A stretch of 64,000 nt of DNA, from positions 124,001 to 188,000 of the forward strand of contig NZ_WIND01000006.1 in the NCBI RefSeq assembly GCF_009697225.1. Reading direction: 5' to 3'. Made by a program: the position numbers and the translations under genes. Source of the DNA: Halovulum marinum (GTDB taxonomy: Bacteria; Pseudomonadota; Alphaproteobacteria; Rhodobacterales; Rhodobacteraceae). Shown here piece after piece: positions 61,030 to 64,000 of the stretch; within the stretch, counting starts at the first letter, position 1; each line of letters opens with the position of its first letter. The notes below the pieces were generated by a model. It saw only the letters and a list, made by a program, of their open reading frames with translations, searched no databases and was not told the origin of the DNA.

Positions 61030-62670
61030 TCAGCCTTCAACCGCACCCAGGTTGACGCCCTCGGCCTGCAGCGCCTCGAACACGCGCGCGTCGCGGCCGT
61101 AGATGTCGCTGGCATACCCGACCGTGCCATCCGCGCCGACGAAGGCGGAATGGTAGGTCAGGTAGATCGGCACCGGCTGTTCCAGGTTGACGCGACGTTC
61201 CTTGCCGCCGTCCAGCAGCGTCCGGAAATAGCCCTGCGGATCGTCAGCCTGCGGCGCCAGCAGCGCATGCGCCAGCTCGAACGGCTTCTGCACCCGCACG
61301 CAGCCGTGGCTGTAGGCGCGCACGTCGCGGCCGAACAGGTGCTTCGCCGGCGTGTCGTGCAGGTAGATGCTGAACTGGTTCGGGAACATGAACTTGACCT
61401 TGCCCAGCGCATTGCCGGGGCCGGGCCGCTGCTTGATCACGAACGGAAAGTTCGACCGGGTGAACCGCCGGAAGTCGACCAGCATCGGATTGATGCGGGT
61501 GCCGCCGCGGGTCATGATCTGCATCGAACTGCCCAGCGCGCCCGGGTTGCGCTGCAGCTTCGGCAGCATCTCCTCGGTGGCGATCGAGCGCGGCACGTGC
61601 CAGGTCGGGTTCACGACCATGTAGGTCATGCTGTCGTTGAATTCCTGCGTGCGGTGCTCGTTCGTGCCGATCACCACGCGGGTATCCAGCGTCACCTCGC
61701 CCTGGTCGATCAGCTGCGCGGTGAACGCCGCCTGGTTGACCAGGATGTACCGCGTGCCGCGGTCGTAGTTCAGCCAGCGCTGGCGCTCCAGGTTGACCAG
61801 CACCTGCTTCAGCCGGTCCTCGGGCTGGGCGTTCAGCACCGCCAGCGTCGTCGGGCCGACGACACCGTCGTCGCTCAGCCTGCGGCTGCGCTGGAACGCC
61901 TTCACCACCATCGCCAGCGGTGCGTCGAACACCGGCGCCTCGCCCAGCTCGAGGCTTTCCATCGCCGCCAGGCGCCTGCGCAGCGCGGCGACGCGCGGGC
62001 CGCTGTCGCCCTGGCGCAGGGTCGGGCCGGCGGGCACCGGATCGCCCCAGATGTCGGCCGCGACCAGCTGTTCCAGCCGCGCCTTTTCGGCCTGCAGCGC
62101 GGCGTAGTGCGGGTGCGAGGGGGCCAGCGCCTCCAGGTAGCCGGCGGCGTCCGGCGCCGTGGCCAGCCCCTCGAGCAGCGCGAACGGATCGGGGCGCTTC
62201 GGCGACACGACGATGTCGGAATCGACGCGGCGCGGCTCCAGCAGGCCGGAATTGACGTCGCGCGCATAGGTCAGGAAGGCGCGGGTCATGGCGACCTCGT
62301 AGGCCGGCGTGCCCGGCTCGCCGCCGCGCAGCAGCGCCTCGTCATAGCGCCCGGCAGGCAGCCCGTGCCGACCCGCCTGGTCCAGCGCGGCCAGCAGCGC
62401 CTCGGCCCGCGGCGCGGTCCAGACCGGCGCGAAGTCGTGCTGCTGGTAGACGCCGACAACCGCCGCCAGCTGCGGGCCGGCGGCGTCCAGCGCATCGCGC
62501 AGCGCCGCCTGGGCCGGGCTCAGCGGCGCCGCGGCCGGCACCGGCGCGGCGACCGCGCCGGTCGACGGCTCTGCGCCCGTGCCCGGGGTCTGGCCCTGCG
62601 CCGGAAGCACGTGCCCCACGGCCACGAACAGGGAAAGCGAGGTCAGGATACTGGTAAGCCGATGCGTCAT
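61030..62670 (-). CDS. L,D-transpeptidase, YcbB/LdtD type
   Basis: The 546-residue exported enzyme forms 3-3 cross-links or attaches proteins to peptidoglycan. Signal peptide to about residue 27 (VLPAQGQ), an N-terminal helical scaffold, a peptidoglycan-binding domain (residues 220-290, LRQGDSGPRVAALRRRLAAM), and a YkuD catalytic domain with the active cysteine in RAYSHGCVRVQKPFELA. Size and order match the large YcbB form. The ATG at 62670 gives the signal peptide. Divergent from a cell-wall peptidase-like gene, 441 bases apart. Confidence 0.93.
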   Translation of the reverse strand: MTHRLTSILTSLSLFVAVGHVLPAQGQTPGTGAEPSTGAVAAPVPAAAPLSPAQAALRDALDAAGPQLAAVVGVYQQHDFAPVWTAPRAEALLAALDQAGRHGLPAGRYDEALLRGGEPGTPAYEVAMTRAFLTYARDVNSGLLEPRRVDSDIVVSPKRPDPFALLEGLATAPDAAGYLEALAPSHPHYAALQAEKARLEQLVAADIWGDPVPAGPTLRQGDSGPRVAALRRRLAAMESLELGEAPVFDAPLAMVVKAFQRSRRLSDDGVVGPTTLAVLNAQPEDRLKQVLVNLERQRWLNYDRGTRYILVNQAAFTAQLIDQGEVTLDTRVVIGTNEHRTQEFNDSMTYMVVNPTWHVPRSIATEEMLPKLQRNPGALGSSMQIMTRGGTRINPMLVDFRRFTRSNFPFVIKQRPGPGNALGKVKFMFPNQFSIYLHDTPAKHLFGRDVRAYSHGCVRVQKPFELAHALLAPQADDPQGYFRTLLDGGKERRVNLEQPVPIYLTYHSAFVGADGTVGYASDIYGRDARVFEALQAEGVNLGAVEG

Positions 62671-63111
62671 TCGTGCCCCATGAAACGTGGATCGCGTGTT
62701 GCTTCGCGCGCGCGTTCGTCGCCCAACAGTTACGGTCTGCACCGCCGCGCATAAAGCAACATGACCGCCAATTCCGGCAGAAATCGTGCGGCCGTGTGAC
62801 TTTTGCCGCAGCCACACCCCTGTTGCACCGCAGACACGGTTCCCGAAAAGCGCGGCGCATGTCGGCGGATTTTCGCGCATTGCCCCGACCCCCGGCGATC
62901 AGGCCCTTGGAGCGGCGGCGGGCCGGTGGCATGGTCTGCTCACGCGAACGAGAGGACGGGAGCCGGCGCGCGTAAACCAAAGTCATACGCCGGCGCATCG
63001 TCGCAACGACAAGAAGAACAGACCAAAGGCACGAGCAGCATCGGTCGACAGGCCCGGAAAAGGGCGGCGGCCGTAAAGACACAAACCCGAAAACGGAACC
63101 TACGCAGGCAG
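62671..63111. other. 441-base divergent intergenic region
   Basis: Between the L,D-transpeptidase and the M15-type peptidase genes, both transcribed outward. It holds no convincing gene and no clear -10/-35 pair was found by eye. The half near 62700-62850 is less GC-rich than the rest. It must contain both promoters and perhaps shared control; a long 5' leader for either gene is possible. Confidence 0.5.
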
Positions 63112-63681
63112 ATGATCAGCAAAAAATCCCCCATCAACCGGCGAGATGTGCTTGCAGGGCTCTTCGCCGCTACAGCGGCGTCGGCCGCACCGGTCTACGC
63201 CAACGCCGCCGGTTTCCTGCGCGGCGCCGGCGACGTCCGGCGCATCCGGCTGGGCAGCCCCCGCACCGGCGAGGCGGTCGACACCATCTACTGGGTCGAA
63301 GGCCAGTACATCCCCGAGGCGCTGTCCGAGATCAGCTGGTTCATGCGCGACTGGCGCGAGAACGAGGTGATCCAGTACGACCGCCGCAACGTCGACATCC
63401 TGGCGGCGACCCTGCGGCTGATGGACACCGACGAGGCCTACAAGGTGGTCTCGGGCTATCGCAGCCCGGCGACCAACCGGATGCTGAGCCGGCGCAGCCG
63501 GGGCGTGGCGCAGAATTCGTACCACATCCGCGGCATGGCGGCGGACCTGAAGCTGACGTCGCGCTCGATCCACCAGATGGCCAAGGCCGCCGAGGCCTGC
63601 AACGCGGGCGGCGTCGGCAAGTACGGGCGGTCGAACTTCGTGCACATGGATAGCGGTCCGGTGCGCACCTGGCGCGGCTGA
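63112..63681 (+). CDS. DUF882/YcbK-type peptidase, Tat-exported
   Basis: A 189-residue protein related to M15 zinc peptidases. The N-terminus INRRDVLAGLFAATAASAAP is a twin-arginine signal. Zinc ligands appear as H and D in NSYHIRGMAADLKL and H in NFVHMDSGP; SGYRSPATNRML is the other family mark. E. coli ycbK lies next to ycbB; here the homologous pair is divergent. It probably trims or recognises peptidoglycan peptides, but activity is not proven for the family. The ATG at 63112 is chosen for the Tat signal. Confidence 0.9.
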   Translation: MISKKSPINRRDVLAGLFAATAASAAPVYANAAGFLRGAGDVRRIRLGSPRTGEAVDTIYWVEGQYIPEALSEISWFMRDWRENEVIQYDRRNVDILAATLRLMDTDEAYKVVSGYRSPATNRMLSRRSRGVAQNSYHIRGMAADLKLTSRSIHQMAKAAEACNAGGVGKYGRSNFVHMDSGPVRTWRG

Positions 63682-63730
63682 TCCCGGCGATGTGCCCGGC
63701 GGCGCCCTGCCCTGCGCGGGGCGTCTCGTC

Positions 63731-64000
63731 GTGAAAGGCGCGCCGATCCCGCTGCGCGTGACGCGGGTCGACCGGCGCAACATGGCCCTGCTGGAGCATC
63801 TGGCGGACGAGGTGTTCGACGCGCCGATCGAACCCGGGCATCTTTCCGACTATCTGGACGATCCCTGCCAGCACCTGCTGGTCGCGGTGCTGAGGGGCAC
63901 CGTGGTCGGGCAGCTGAAGGCGGTGATCCACCGGCACCCGGAAAAGCCGCCGAACCTGTTCATCGAGGAACTGGGGGTGGCCTCCGCCCACCGGCGGCTG
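63731..64000 (+). CDS. GNAT-family N-acetyltransferase, 5' part
   Basis: The frame is open to the window end (90 codons). The text LADEVFDAPIEPGHLSDYLDDPCQHLLVAVLRGTVVGQL, HPEKPPNLFIEELGVASAHRR resembles the acetyltransferase group of aminoglycoside N-acetyltransferases of the AAC(3)-I type and general GNAT enzymes; the acetyl-CoA loop would start just at the end. The start is uncertain: GTG 63731 is given, GTG 63692 is also in frame. The substrate cannot be told. Confidence 0.75.
   Translation, partial: MKGAPIPLRVTRVDRRNMALLEHLADEVFDAPIEPGHLSDYLDDPCQHLLVAVLRGTVVGQLKAVIHRHPEKPPNLFIEELGVASAHRRL

Noticed and set aside
62673-62975. A 100-residue plus-strand gene between the transpeptidase and peptidase genes
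   Set aside because: Codon third positions do not show the local G/C preference, there is no ribosome-binding site, and it overlaps the expected control region.

Overview
The window is very GC-rich (roughly 70%), gene-dense DNA from an alphaproteobacterium, almost certainly of the Rhodobacterales (Rhodobacteraceae/Paracoccaceae). Lineage markers include ctrA next to its inhibitor sciP with a CcrM-type GANTC site in the ctrA promoter, LexA boxes of the alphaproteobacterial type (GTTC-N7-GTTC), a holin/endolysin pair of the gene-transfer-agent type set among ccm genes, an IalB-type secreted protein, and an ExoD protein. No rRNA, tRNA, CRISPR array, intact prophage or complete insertion sequence was seen. 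Most of the window is ordinary chromosomal core.

Layout. 0-5 kb: 5' end of anmK, tyrS, an odd AT-rich spacer, a DUF3179 protein, two tandem cyclophilins, coaD and a CBS-domain protein. 5-12.3 kb: a LysR regulator divergent from mmsA, then exoD, a secreted protein, and an isobutyryl-CoA-type dehydrogenase, 3-hydroxyisobutyryl-CoA hydrolase and mmsB; these supply most of the valine degradation route. 12.4-20 kb: a 54-aa membrane protein, uvrA with a LexA box, a lytic transglycosylase, ssb and gyrA. 20-24.8 kb: a DoxX protein and a tRNA-modification run (trmFO, a methyltransferase, gluQ), hisI, and an IscU-like protein lacking one cysteine. 24.9-30.7 kb: an unannotated 39-aa membrane protein under two LexA boxes, then recG, ligA, ctrA and sciP. 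30.8-34 kb: mnmA, a universal stress protein with an FNR-like box, and an M20 peptidase.

34-46.8 kb is a long minus-strand run: argC, ccmE, endolysin, holin, ccmF, ccmH, an enoyl-CoA hydratase, DUF817, glnE, a histone-deacetylase-like protein and an 88-aa protein, with murI and an acyltransferase further upstream. 47-49.8 kb: a DMT transporter with a repeat-encoded N-terminus, aroB and aroK. 49.8-55.6 kb: a plus-strand cluster of a 44-aa membrane protein, a secreted 532-aa protein, xerD, a CorC-type CBS protein, an amidoligase and a class-I glutamine-amidotransferase-like hydrolase. 55.6-64 kb: a HerA-like ATPase, two tandem candidate small RNAs, ialB, lpxD with its own ACP and ketoacyl synthase, an L,D-transpeptidase divergent from a Tat-exported M15-type peptidase, and the start of a GNAT gene.

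The best candidates for undescribed biology are the 39-aa SOS-controlled membrane protein (24953-25147), the pair of mutually complementary candidate small RNAs (57184-57464), and the coupled CorC/amidoligase/amidotransferase operon (52589-55601). All functional calls rest on motif recognition by eye; no database search was run.
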